NCBI GenBank assembly: GCA_018655275.1
Contig: JABIJZ010000010.1
Location: 73,274-133,922, forward strand
Direction of reading: 5' to 3'
DNA: 60,649 bases
From: Candidatus Peregrinibacteria bacterium
Lineage (GTDB): Bacteria; Patescibacteriota; Gracilibacteria; UBA1369; LOWO2-01-FULL-3
Positions 9,234-17,722 of this stretch are shown piece by piece (position 1 is the first letter of the stretch; each line of letters opens with the position of its first letter). The position numbers and the translations under genes were made by a program. Under the pieces are notes generated by a model, which was not told the DNA's origin, made no database searches, and was given only the letters and a program-made list of their open reading frames with translations.

Positions 9234-9461
9234 TTATTGCATCTCCCTGCACCAGTCAAGAACAACACTTATGGCAGTACACCGATTGTCACACATAAAA
9301 AAACTGCGATCTATGGTCTTTAAACAGTCTTCTGCAGATCCTTTCACTCCATCACACATGCAGACAACCTCCTCATCTTCTCCCCAAAATCTTTTACAAG
9401 TGCATGTCCAGTTCCCTCTGTCACTTGGAATCTTTCCACTAGGCCTACATTTCCACAGCAC
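9234..9461 (-). CDS. possible small Cys-rich protein, start or frame uncertain
   Basis: A 75-codon frame from a GTG start with ten cysteines, including WTCTCK, VVCMCD and MCDNRC, a density unlikely in a random frame. A better-looking ATG lies upstream at 9526 in a different frame (MSKNTETPRRED). A shift just after codon 20 of that frame would join it to this one. Either the GTG is the true start, or a frameshift (real, programmed or an assembly error) separates a charged N-terminus from the Cys-rich body. The rest of the 472-base gap from 9163 to 9634 shows nothing else. Confidence 0.4.
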   Translation of the reverse strand: MLWKCRPSGKIPSDRGNWTCTCKRFWGEDEEVVCMCDGVKGSAEDCLKTIDRSFFMCDNRCTAISVVLDWCREMQ

Positions 9462-9634
9462 GCACGGCTAAACATTGTCCCCTTACCGTAATCCTCTCTT
9501 CGTGGTGTCTCTGTATTTTTGCTCATAAAATAAAATTAAAGGAGATAACCTTAACCAATAAAATATCGATTTACAATAGAAAAACTACAAGAAATATGCA
9601 ACAATAATCGACCTTACCAGAACCAACCATAAAA

Positions 9635-10288
9635 ATGGTAAACATCATATCACTTGAGGAGGGGACTTGTACCGATAGAGCAATCGAAATGTTTCTGGAC
9701 CAATTGTCGCACAGGTTTTTCCAAACAAGACCAGAGATTGTTTATCAACCTACATTTGATGACATGATCGCATACACAAAAGCGCATCCAGGAGACATCC
9801 TGTTTTTGCCACAGAAGAGAGTAGATCTAAATAACAAATTAGTATGTGCAGCGCATTGGAGAGATATTCCCGAACTGGTTTTCAGCCTTCCAAACCCTCC
9901 ATTGTACCTTGCAGATGGAGGAGAAGATCCCCCAGGTCAAGTATGTGCAACACTCGAAACCTTGCAAACATTGGTAAGAGGGGAAGTCGGACTTGAATTT
10001 GTAGAGGCTTCAAACACTCAAGACGCAGCCAGAAAAGTTCATGGTGGCGAAGCAGATTTGTGTATAACTAATGAACACGCTATAGAATTGTATAAGCTTA
10101 GAATAAGAAGACAGCTCGCAGAAATAATAATGTTTTGGATGCCTTATGTTTATGATGAAAATGCAGACATAACTTTCGACTTTGAGCGCGAATCTTCTCG
10201 GGGACTTTTATTGCCAATGCATTTGAAGCCTGGGGAAGAGGCAAGCCAACAAACTACTCACAATACAAATCTCCTCCAACATCAGTAG
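9635..10288 (+). CDS. prephenate dehydratase-like protein, catalytic TRF motif not seen
   Basis: A 217-residue protein whose order of elements follows the prephenate dehydratase domain (type 2 periplasmic-binding fold). GTCTDRAIEMF near residue 10 stands for GTFTExAAxxF. FDDMIAYTKAHPGDILFLPQKR stands for the segment leading to the PxENS motif. VCATLETLQTLVRG stands for SHPQALAQC, and ASNTQDAARKVHGG with ITNEHAIELYKL stands for ASTAxAA and AAxLYGL. The Thr-Arg-Phe catalytic motif near the end is not evident (YDENADITFDF). It may be a relative with another reaction, or a binding protein. Its 3' end overlaps the convergent lipoprotein gene by 35 bases. Confidence 0.4.
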   Translation: MVNIISLEEGTCTDRAIEMFLDQLSHRFFQTRPEIVYQPTFDDMIAYTKAHPGDILFLPQKRVDLNNKLVCAAHWRDIPELVFSLPNPPLYLADGGEDPPGQVCATLETLQTLVRGEVGLEFVEASNTQDAARKVHGGEADLCITNEHAIELYKLRIRRQLAEIIMFWMPYVYDENADITFDFERESSRGLLLPMHLKPGEEASQQTTHNTNLLQHQ

Positions 10289-11993
10289 GAGAGATATTCA
10301 GACCTCCTTTCCAGTAACTTATTCTTTTATTATATGGGCCAATCATCATCCCAATACATTGGACAGTCTTTCCAGATTCCAATTTCTCAACCAACACCCA
10401 TTCGTTTTTATCAAAAAGATAGACCCATATTTCTTCATAATAAGAATCATCAGGCTCATACAAATCACCAAAACTGCGAACATAAGCAAATTCATTCGCA
10501 TAATCATCAGAATCTTCAGGAAACACAGTTGCTACTGGAGATCCTCTATCAAAAAAATCATCAATCCCAGGAGGCCCCTCAAAATCTACAATCTTCACAC
10601 TCAAATCAGAGTTATCAATCAAATAATAATGATCCAAAAACCAAACACATCCGCCACACCCCATACCACCAAGTAAGAAAACTCTATCTTTAGCTTCTTC
10701 ATGGTGCACAGATTTAATTAGGAATTCCTCAGCCCCTAGACTTTTCCCAGACAAAGGCTCATCCAAAATTTTCGTATCTTCATACCACAAATAACTCGAG
10801 AAGCTGTTAGGATGAGGCAGCCCAGTCTCTTCAATATTAATGCTATAACCGCGATCTTTTGCATAAAGCACAGGATCCTCTTTAAATTTGGTTGTAACTT
10901 CTTCTACGACTTCTTCCTCTAAAGACTTCTGGATGAATGGTTTTGGGCTAGGCTTTTTTGAAAAACTCTCCATCAAATTAGTATTATTCACTCCCAAAAT
11001 AAAATATGGAGACCTACTGTCGGCTCTTTTCATTACAACCCAAAAAGGTTTATCCAGCCTGAAACTCCTAGGTTCTTCAAGATTTACCGCTACCATCGAC
11101 TCTTCAAGCAGCATTGTTGCATCATTTTCTACTCGCGCCCCCTTGCTGTCCATATCAAATTTTATATTTTCAAACATTGCAGCAATTGCATAATCCTCAA
11201 ATCCTTGGTTTGCAAGAAACTTTCCGAGTAACTCTTCATAATCTCGGTGATAATCCAAGTGCAAATTGGGCATCCTAAAGACCTCGTCTTCCGTCAAAAT
11301 TTCCCTTTGGCTGTCTCCCAAATCATTTATTTCATAAACAATCCCCTCAGGGTCATCCATATCAAAACCTTTTGCCAAAATAAGCTCATCCATATCATCT
11401 TTCAACTTTAAAGAAATAATGAATTTATCATCACTCCAATACTTAATAATCTCAACATTTTCGTCTTGTTCTTCACCATCAGAATAAAAACCTCTCACTT
11501 TCTCACCATTAAACCTAGCAGTATCTGTCTCCTCAAAAGCAACTAGATACTCTACTTGCTTCAAGAAATAAGCATAAGAAATTATATCTCGATCAGAAAG
11601 ATCCAACTCCAAATCACCAAACGATTTTTCCGGAAACTTTTTTTTACTTTCTTTGTTTATAGTTTTCAGAGTCTTTTGACCATATCCACTTTTGACATAA
11701 TAACTATCTCTATCCAAATCAGCCTTTGAAAAAGCCGCATTATTGAATTTTTCTACATAACCCAAAGCATCCTCGTCATCAGTATCCAAAACCAAGTTCT
11801 CTTCCAAAATATTTTCATTTAATTCATTCCAGGCAAGATTCATGGCCGCACCATACACATAATTCCCCTCATAATAACTTCCTGTGAGGTTGCCATTAAA
11901 TATACTCGGGGTTGTGTTTGGAGTTGAATTGTCACATCCGGCTAGCGAAATAAGAATCAAAAAAGAAAAGACAGATATAAATGTTTTTTTCAT
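10254..11993 (-). CDS. large lipoprotein of unknown function
   Basis: A 579-residue protein with a type II signal peptide and lipobox LAGC (Cys at about 20), followed by a Ser/Thr/Asn-rich linker. The mature protein is acidic with many D/E/Y residues. A segment near residue 460 reads GGMGCGGC, a four-glycine double-Cys turn. The last 100 residues look like a beta-propeller or beta-sandwich (DEWVLVEKLESGK). No family recognised. It starts 10 bases after the end of the LysE-like gene, so exporter and lipoprotein are probably co-transcribed. Confidence 0.8.
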   Translation of the reverse strand: MKKTFISVFSFLILISLAGCDNSTPNTTPSIFNGNLTGSYYEGNYVYGAAMNLAWNELNENILEENLVLDTDDEDALGYVEKFNNAAFSKADLDRDSYYVKSGYGQKTLKTINKESKKKFPEKSFGDLELDLSDRDIISYAYFLKQVEYLVAFEETDTARFNGEKVRGFYSDGEEQDENVEIIKYWSDDKFIISLKLKDDMDELILAKGFDMDDPEGIVYEINDLGDSQREILTEDEVFRMPNLHLDYHRDYEELLGKFLANQGFEDYAIAAMFENIKFDMDSKGARVENDATMLLEESMVAVNLEEPRSFRLDKPFWVVMKRADSRSPYFILGVNNTNLMESFSKKPSPKPFIQKSLEEEVVEEVTTKFKEDPVLYAKDRGYSINIEETGLPHPNSFSSYLWYEDTKILDEPLSGKSLGAEEFLIKSVHHEEAKDRVFLLGGMGCGGCVWFLDHYYLIDNSDLSVKIVDFEGPPGIDDFFDRGSPVATVFPEDSDDYANEFAYVRSFGDLYEPDDSYYEEIWVYLFDKNEWVLVEKLESGKTVQCIGMMIGPYNKRISYWKGGLNISPTDVGGDLYCE

Positions 11994-12003
11994 GATTTTT
12001 GGG

Positions 12004-12618
12004 TTAAGACCATCCGAGCAAGTCCACTAAATTATAAGCAAAAACAAGACTGAACACTATCAATACTATTCCGGAAACAAGAGAAACAATTTTCATTATT
12101 TTCTCACTCATGATTCGTCTGAAAAAATGTGTAATGAAAACTACCACTACACCAACTAAAATCGCCCCTGTGATAACTGCTAAGAAATTAACAACCAAGT
12201 TCTCAGTAAAATCTTCTGAAATAACCCCGTAGAAAGCAATCCAGCTCGCTATAGCCATAGGGTTCGCTATGTTAACCATAATGCCCTCAAAAAATGAAGT
12301 TAACAATTTATTCTTATTCTTTTTATCTACCGTTAGTACAGATTTCTTGAAAAAATCTCTAATATTCCCTACGCCAAGATAAACGAGATAGAGTACGCCA
12401 AATATACCCAAAACAATTTTGAGCACAGGGTTTTCTACAAAAAAAGAGAACCCAAAAATAATAACCAGTATATAAAAGGCATCAATAATGACATTCCCCA
12501 AGTAAAACAGAAAAGCCGACTTAGATGTGGAAGTAAGCCCACGCTTAGCGGTCTCGATATTTACAGGGCCAATGCCCGCTGCAAAAACAAAACCTAAAAG
12601 GATATACTGAAAAAACAT
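12004..12618 (-). CDS. LysE/RhtB-family amino-acid exporter
   Basis: A 204-residue integral membrane protein with about six helices. The N-terminal GIGPVNIETAKRGL matches the PGPxxL...G motif of the LysE/RhtB family, and NIANPMAIASWIAFYG matches its NPKxxxxF motif; a charged loop (KKSVLTVDKKNKNK) separates the two halves. It would export amino acids or related compounds. A promoter abuts the start so closely that the mRNA should be leaderless. The lipoprotein gene follows by 10 bases. Confidence 0.75.
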   Translation of the reverse strand: MFFQYILLGFVFAAGIGPVNIETAKRGLTSTSKSAFLFYLGNVIIDAFYILVIIFGFSFFVENPVLKIVLGIFGVLYLVYLGVGNIRDFFKKSVLTVDKKNKNKLLTSFFEGIMVNIANPMAIASWIAFYGVISEDFTENLVVNFLAVITGAILVGVVVVFITHFFRRIMSEKIMKIVSLVSGIVLIVFSLVFAYNLVDLLGWS

Positions 12619-12624
12619 GACATC

Positions 12625-12654
12625 ACTATAAGTTATTCAAGGTACTTGGGTCAA
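12625..12654 (-). promoter_or_regulatory. sigma-70 type promoter of the LysE-like gene (leaderless)
   Basis: TTGACC, an 18-base spacer and TATAGT read on the minus strand. Only six bases lie between the -10 box and the ATG at 12618, so transcription should begin at or next to the start codon. Confidence 0.6.
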
Positions 12655-12804
12655 CAGGGCTGTGAGGGATGCTCTTCCATTCTCGCTCACTTCGCTCATT
12701 TTTCGGTGCGAACCCCGTGCTTTCTCACCCTCCCACGCATAACAAAAGTTTAAGAACCATATTGCTTCGCAATATGAACCCGAAACTTGGCTGGCTACTC
12801 GGGT
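12655..12804 (-). other. structured intergenic region with inverted repeats
   Basis: No gene is seen. A perfect 8-bp stem CATATTGC-TTC-GCAATATG lies at 12758-12776, enclosed by outer arms AAGTTT/AAACTT. A second part holds a CGCTCACTTCGCTC dyad near 12685-12698. A GGTTCGCACC-like T-arm sequence is present, but no tRNA can be folded. This may be the 3' UTR and terminator of the CheD-like gene or an unnamed RNA. Confidence 0.4.
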
Positions 12805-13800
12805 CTAGTACCCTTGTCTTTCAATATAAGTAATTTCTCCAGTTTCAGTATTCATAACAATTCCTCTAGAAATTTTCTCCCCAAGAACATCCTCATATTT
12901 AATATTCAAACCCATGCCTTTAACATAATCTTTTAGATAATAAACAGTCCTTTCAGAATATCCACTCCAGCCACCAACCAAACTCACTTCAATATCAGAA
13001 GATCCAGATTCATCAACTCCAACACCCTTCATTAGTTCATCAAAAAAAGGTTTAACCTTGATGTTAGGATCAATATGTGCGATCCCTCCAGTCTTTGTCT
13101 TGGAATTATAAACAGCGATCGCAACACAATTCGCCAAGCCATAAGTCGCAATTTTTTCTCCATTCTGAGCAAAACTAAAGTCAGCCTGTCCAACAATTTC
13201 GCCAAGATCTTCTTTTTTTAAAGGTACAAGTTGCCTATCTTTATTTTCAAGATTCTTTGTCGAATGAATCAACTTAGCCTTCTCAAGTCTATCCTCAGGA
13301 GCAATATCATATTTTGCAGAACCTTGATCCAGGATGCCTTTAACAAAGGGGTTGTTTATATCATCATCACTCAATTCAAATTTTTTCTTAAATCCCAAGA
13401 CTGTCGTCATTTTACCATCCTTCACCGTTATAGAACCTATATTAAAATCATCTCGCTCCCCATCATCAAGCCCTCTAGAATACAACATCATTCCACCATC
13501 TTTTAAGTCACCCAAAAATTGAACCCTCAAAAAAGGGCTAACGTAAATATATTTAACATCACTTAAATGTTCATACATAGGTTTCGCTATCAACTCTCCC
13601 AAGACACTCTCAAACGATTTTTCGCAATCCAGCTTATCCAAAATAGCATCAAGATCTTCACCCTTCCTATCCTCAGCTTCATTTTTAGCAATATTGCCAA
13701 AAAGTGCACGCCTAGCTTCACCATCACAAACACGCCCAGATTCACATGAGGTTTTTTTGTTTTTCTCAACACCTCCGCCTTTTTTCATGCTTTCACCCAT
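12805..13800 (-). CDS. protein with a C-terminal CheD-like deamidase domain
   Basis: A 331-residue protein from the ATG at 13800 (a downstream ATG at 13788 is possible; the longer open frame runs through a tRNA gene and is not real). The last 110 residues match the chemoreceptor glutamine deamidase CheD. Thr, Cys and His of the catalytic triad fall at 219, 225 and 242, the same 6- and 17-residue spacings as Thr21, Cys27 and His44 of Thermotoga CheD. The context is NCVAIAVYNSKTKTGGIAH, and the domain ends in a typical IVMNTETGEI strand. The N-terminal 215 residues are charged and unknown. No chemotaxis gene is nearby, so the substrate is probably not a chemoreceptor. Confidence 0.65.
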   Translation of the reverse strand: MGESMKKGGGVEKNKKTSCESGRVCDGEARRALFGNIAKNEAEDRKGEDLDAILDKLDCEKSFESVLGELIAKPMYEHLSDVKYIYVSPFLRVQFLGDLKDGGMMLYSRGLDDGERDDFNIGSITVKDGKMTTVLGFKKKFELSDDDINNPFVKGILDQGSAKYDIAPEDRLEKAKLIHSTKNLENKDRQLVPLKKEDLGEIVGQADFSFAQNGEKIATYGLANCVAIAVYNSKTKTGGIAHIDPNIKVKPFFDELMKGVGVDESGSSDIEVSLVGGWSGYSERTVYYLKDYVKGMGLNIKYEDVLGEKISRGIVMNTETGEITYIERQGY

Positions 13801-13812
13801 AAAACATATTAT

Positions 13813-13887
13813 TGGCTGGGGCGGAGGGATTCGAACCCCCGAATGCATGGACCAAAACCATGTGCCTTACCACTTGGCGACGCCCCA
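13813..13887 (-). tRNA. tRNA-Gln (anticodon TTG)
   Basis: A full cloverleaf can be drawn on the minus strand: acceptor TGGGGCG/CGCCCCA, D-arm, anticodon stem CATGG/CCATG with loop TTTTGGT, and T-arm GGGGG-TTCGAAT-CCCTC. The discriminator is G, and CCA is encoded in the DNA. Confidence 0.95.
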
Positions 13888-13913
13888 ACGTCTCGAACAA
13901 TTTAACAATACAC

Positions 13914-13943
13914 TTTACTGAAGTCAATTTAAACCTATATAAT
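13914..13943 (+). promoter_or_regulatory. probable asnS promoter
   Basis: TTTACT, an 18-base spacer and a consensus TATAAT. Transcription would start about 23 bases before the asnS ATG. It diverges from tRNA-Gln. Confidence 0.5.
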
Positions 13944-13973
13944 AACCTTCGAAAATTCACTAAACCTCCAAAT

Positions 13974-15284
13974 ATGTCAGAAGCAACAGTAGAAACAGTT
14001 TTGATCAAAAACCTTTCACAGCACGTGGACAAGGAAGTCAAAATCCAAGGATGGATGTACAACAAGAGGGGAGGGAAGGGCATTTTCTTTCTTCAACTCA
14101 GGGACGGATCAGGCATGACTCAAGGAATAGTTTTCGACAAATCAGAAAAATCCCCGCTCTACAAGACAGCCGAGAAGCTCACAATGGAATCGTCACTCAA
14201 AGTCACAGGCCAGGTCTCAAAACACCCCAAAAAAGACGAATACGAAATCCAAGTCAGCGAAATCGAAATCGTGTCATTGGCAGCAGACGACTACCCAATC
14301 TCAAAAAAAGAACACGGGCCAGACTTCTTGCTCGAAAACAGACACCTTTGGTTGCGATCAAATCGCCAAAGAGCGATCCAAGTCGTGAGGAACACTGTCA
14401 TCAACGGAATATACGAATACTTCAACCAAAACGACTTCATCAAGATCGATTCACCGATCATCACCCCAAACGCATGCGAAGGCACAACTACTCTCTTCGA
14501 AATCGATTATTTTGACGAGGGTACTGCATACTTGAGCCAGTCCGGCCAGTTGTATCTGGAGGCTGCGATCGGGTCTGTTGGGCGATGTTTCGACTTCGGG
14601 CCGGTTTTCCGTGCGGAGAAATCGAAGACGCGTCGGCATTTGACTGAGTTTTGGATGATGGATGCGGAAGCTGCATTTGTTGAACATGCTGAGAGCATGA
14701 AGATTCAGGAAGGTTTGATCGTGCACGTAGTCAAAAAAGTTCTCGCAGAAAACCAAAAAGAACTCGAAGTTCTCGAACGCGATATCGAATCTTTGGAAAA
14801 AATTGAAGCTCCGTTCCCAATTATCACTCACGCTGAAGCGGTAGCCCAACTCCAAGAATTGGGCTCAGACATCAAAGAAGATGACGACCTCGGCGGCGAC
14901 GACGAAACAACCATAATGGAACAATACGACAGACCTTTATTCGTAGAAAAATACCCAGCAAAAGTAAAAGCCTTCTACATGACACGCGATCCCGAAAACG
15001 AAGACCTCGCACTTTGCGCAGACCTGCTAGCGCCCGAAGGATACGGTGAAATCATCGGTGGCTCACAACGTGAACACGACTACGACACTCTCCTCTCAAG
15101 AATCCGCGAACACAAACTTCCCGAAGACGCCTTCAAATGGTATCTCGACCTCCGAAAATACGGTTCAGTCCCACATTCCGGATTCGGATTGGGAGTAGAA
15201 CGCCTTACCGGTTGGATGTGCGGCACAAAACACGTCCGCGAAACCATCCCCTTCCCAAGACTGATCAACAGAATGTACCCGTAA
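13974..15284 (+). CDS. asnS: asparaginyl-tRNA synthetase
   Basis: A 436-residue class IIb aminoacyl-tRNA synthetase that charges tRNA-Asn. The N-terminal OB-fold (residues about 15-105, VKIQGWMYNKRGGKGIFFLQLRDGS) binds the anticodon. The catalytic core has motif 2 FRAEKSKTRRHLTEFWMMDAE and motif 3 GFGLGVERLTGWMCG, and ends in the typical PRLINRMYP. AsnRS is favoured over AspRS by this ending and by the absence of the bacterial AspRS insertion. The start is the ATG at 13974; the open frame continues upstream through the antisense of tRNA-Gln, which is not coding. A promoter lies just upstream. Confidence 0.95.
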   Translation: MSEATVETVLIKNLSQHVDKEVKIQGWMYNKRGGKGIFFLQLRDGSGMTQGIVFDKSEKSPLYKTAEKLTMESSLKVTGQVSKHPKKDEYEIQVSEIEIVSLAADDYPISKKEHGPDFLLENRHLWLRSNRQRAIQVVRNTVINGIYEYFNQNDFIKIDSPIITPNACEGTTTLFEIDYFDEGTAYLSQSGQLYLEAAIGSVGRCFDFGPVFRAEKSKTRRHLTEFWMMDAEAAFVEHAESMKIQEGLIVHVVKKVLAENQKELEVLERDIESLEKIEAPFPIITHAEAVAQLQELGSDIKEDDDLGGDDETTIMEQYDRPLFVEKYPAKVKAFYMTRDPENEDLALCADLLAPEGYGEIIGGSQREHDYDTLLSRIREHKLPEDAFKWYLDLRKYGSVPHSGFGLGVERLTGWMCGTKHVRETIPFPRLINRMYP

Positions 15285-15289
15285 AAGGT

Positions 15290-15318
15290 TTGACTTATAA
15301 GAACATAATAAGTAAAAT
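15290..15318 (+). promoter_or_regulatory. sigma-70 type promoter for the 764-aa protein gene
   Basis: TTGACT, exactly 17 bases and TAAAAT, beginning 5 bases after the asnS stop. The predicted start of transcription is about 32 bases before the next ATG. Confidence 0.65.
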
Positions 15319-15356
15319 CACGGACCAATATTAGGTTACGTCAAAACCCGCAAAAA

Positions 15357-17651
15357 ATGTCAAAACTTAATGGTCCAAGAGGTCGAAATCGACCAAATCG
15401 CAAGAAAAAAACAAGCATCCCAAGAATTATAGCTAAAGGCACAGCAGCATTAGGCGTGTTGGCGATGGCCTCTGCAGCAGTTCCAGGCGGAACAAGAACA
15501 AAAGACGTCGAAATTAGAAGAGCCGACGTTTTGGCAAGGACAAGACAAGCTTTTGACCCCAGGGGTGTACAAGAAGGTGCAGGAGGCGGAAAACGAAATC
15601 AAAAAGACAAAAAAGCTCCAAAACCAAAGCCAGAATCATCGACTCCAGGAGGTTGGGGAGCATTTGACGAAGGTACTCAAAAAGACAAACTTACATACGC
15701 ACCTCCACCACCAGCCGTAGATAACGAAAGGACTTTTGACGATGTGAATATTGTTGCAAGACTCCATTTACCAAGAGGCGAAAAGAAAATTCCTGCAGCA
15801 CCAGACACAGGGCTTGAGAAAGGAAAGCTCCCAACAAAAAACGTAAAACCCGAAGTGAAACTCGAAAGACTAACAGCCTTTCAACAAAGAAGCATCTTGT
15901 TAGAAAAAACTTTAAGAAATTTCAAAAAAGGAGAGGCGTCAGTGAAAGATATCGCAATCGCCCTCAGCGATTGTTTGGAAACCCTCGATGATGGATATGC
16001 TCCAGGACTTGAGAGCATAGAGGAAGGAATAGAAGTAGTTTTGGAAAAATTAGTAGAGCTAAAAGATATCCAAGCCCTAACAACATTTCTCTCAATTATA
16101 AACAGGGTAGACGAAATCCCAGACGAAGAGGATTCAGACTTCGAAGCAAAAGAGGCTACAACCGCTCTTATAAGAAATCGGCCCCTAATGGGAAGAGCGA
16201 AAGCTGCTGAAAGAAGAATAGAAGAGAGGAGTGCGATGGCTTCAAAAAAAGCAAACAAGAAGCCAGGAGATGGCAAAACAGTGACTTTGAGAGAAGAGCA
16301 AATTCTCGAAACACAAGTTCCTATAACGAAACTAGATAGAAGAGCGATCCAAAGAAGAACTGCAATCAGACAATCTCAAGATGTGCAAAAATATACTACA
16401 CACCAAGGAACAGGAGAACCTATCCCGAAAGATTTCGAAGATGCCTCAGGAAAGAAAGGCAAGAGAGCTCAGGTGTCAGAATTTTTCACATTTCGCCGTG
16501 ACGCTCAAGTTAACTCAACAATATCTCTAGAACTCAAAGAAGACGAATATACCGAAGCCCAATCAGCTGCATTGGTTGACTTGACAGAGCTTTTGAACAT
16601 TAATCTAAATCCACACGACGAATTCATAAGTATCGAGGAAGCATCTGCGATAGCACATGCTGGATTAGATTTCGATGTTTATTTGCCAAAAACATTATCA
16701 AACACACAAGCAGCAGATCTCAAAAAATGGGTAAGCCAATTGCAAACAAAACCTATTTCTAGAAAAGAAAGATTAGCTGCAGAAAAAGCAGCAAGACATC
16801 CGGAAACAAGAGTAAGCTCCAAAAGAGTCGAAACCAGGCTTGCATACGACGAACTCCCAGACGAAACCCCATGGACTGCTGAAGAAGCAGCCCACCTCTT
16901 CGACGATCTGGACCCTGCGAAGCCTGCATGGACAAAAGAACAATATTTAAAACAGATGGCAAACGTACGCGAAGCTTACCAAGAAATACTTTCATGTGTA
17001 TGGGGGGTTGCGGACGAAGACATGCCTAAGGACCTAGATACTCTTGAAAAGCTGCTTGACGACGAGTTTGATGCTGAAGCAGAAGCTAAATTTGATCCAA
17101 AAGAACCACAACTACTAGAGGAAAAGGCTAGAGTAAAAGAAGAAGCACGTGCAGCAAAGAAAGCTAGCCGCGCAGCAAGACGCGAAGCAAAACAAGATCG
17201 ACGCGCAGCAACAGTCGAAAGAATCTCAGACAATCATATGAGAGCAATAGCCGGTATACAAAGGGAGCTTGATGAGATTACTACTCAAATGCAGGCAGTT
17301 TTTGCAGAAGCCAGCGAGGTACAACCTATAAATGAAACAAAAGCAGACATGGCGGCACTTATAGCAATGATGAAAGATATCTTTACGAAGGGCTATGTTC
17401 TCAAAGCCCAAGATCAGGTTCATGGGCATCTTAGTAGAATTATTGAAGATCTTGTGGCTACAAGAGTCGCGGACGAAAAAGAGTTTGCAGCAGAATTACA
17501 AGCTGCCATGACTTCACGAACTTCGCCAACTTCACCAAAAAACGGTGGGAACGGCGAAGTAATTACAGAAGTTCCAGTAGAAACAGTCGAAGTAGAAACT
17601 ACAGATTTCTTCGGAGATCCCTTCAAGCAAGGCGACAGCGCTTCCATTTAA
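15357..17651 (+). CDS. large charged coiled-coil protein of unknown function
   Basis: A 764-residue protein with a very basic N-terminus (RGRNRPNRKKK), one hydrophobic stretch at about 28-43 (GTAALGVLAMASAAVPG) that could be a signal or anchor, and then long Lys/Glu/Ala-rich parts. Residues about 75-125 are Pro/Gly/Lys-rich and probably disordered. Helical, coiled-coil-prone segments dominate afterwards, with an Ala/Arg/Lys repeat region near 600-625 (KKASRAARREAKQ). No catalytic motif or family was recognised. Composition resembles the giant proteins encoded at 24.3-36 kb, and both have their own strong promoter. Confidence 0.75.
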   Translation: MSKLNGPRGRNRPNRKKKTSIPRIIAKGTAALGVLAMASAAVPGGTRTKDVEIRRADVLARTRQAFDPRGVQEGAGGGKRNQKDKKAPKPKPESSTPGGWGAFDEGTQKDKLTYAPPPPAVDNERTFDDVNIVARLHLPRGEKKIPAAPDTGLEKGKLPTKNVKPEVKLERLTAFQQRSILLEKTLRNFKKGEASVKDIAIALSDCLETLDDGYAPGLESIEEGIEVVLEKLVELKDIQALTTFLSIINRVDEIPDEEDSDFEAKEATTALIRNRPLMGRAKAAERRIEERSAMASKKANKKPGDGKTVTLREEQILETQVPITKLDRRAIQRRTAIRQSQDVQKYTTHQGTGEPIPKDFEDASGKKGKRAQVSEFFTFRRDAQVNSTISLELKEDEYTEAQSAALVDLTELLNINLNPHDEFISIEEASAIAHAGLDFDVYLPKTLSNTQAADLKKWVSQLQTKPISRKERLAAEKAARHPETRVSSKRVETRLAYDELPDETPWTAEEAAHLFDDLDPAKPAWTKEQYLKQMANVREAYQEILSCVWGVADEDMPKDLDTLEKLLDDEFDAEAEAKFDPKEPQLLEEKARVKEEARAAKKASRAARREAKQDRRAATVERISDNHMRAIAGIQRELDEITTQMQAVFAEASEVQPINETKADMAALIAMMKDIFTKGYVLKAQDQVHGHLSRIIEDLVATRVADEKEFAAELQAAMTSRTSPTSPKNGGNGEVITEVPVETVEVETTDFFGDPFKQGDSASI

Positions 17652-17660
17652 AAGAAAAAA

Positions 17661-17688
17661 TTGACAGAAGCAGGTAAGGTGTAATAAA
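17661..17688 (+). promoter_or_regulatory. probable promoter of the 68-aa gene
   Basis: A consensus TTGACA followed after 16 bases by AATAAA. It lies about 35 bases before the ATG at 17723 and supports that short gene being real. Confidence 0.5.
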
Positions 17689-17722
17689 GTTCACACAAAT
17701 AAATCAAATAAACCCCATAAAT

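Noticed and set aside
12631-12648. CCTTGAATAACTT in the LysE-like promoter compared with the CCTTTGAATAACTTT of the two terminators
   Set aside because: Short, imperfect AT-rich similarity lying in a promoter spacer; chance is sufficient.
13812-13973. N-terminal extension of asnS, and of the CheD-like gene in the opposite direction, through 13.8 kb
   Set aside because: Both extensions read through the tRNA-Gln gene; conserved starts lie outside it.
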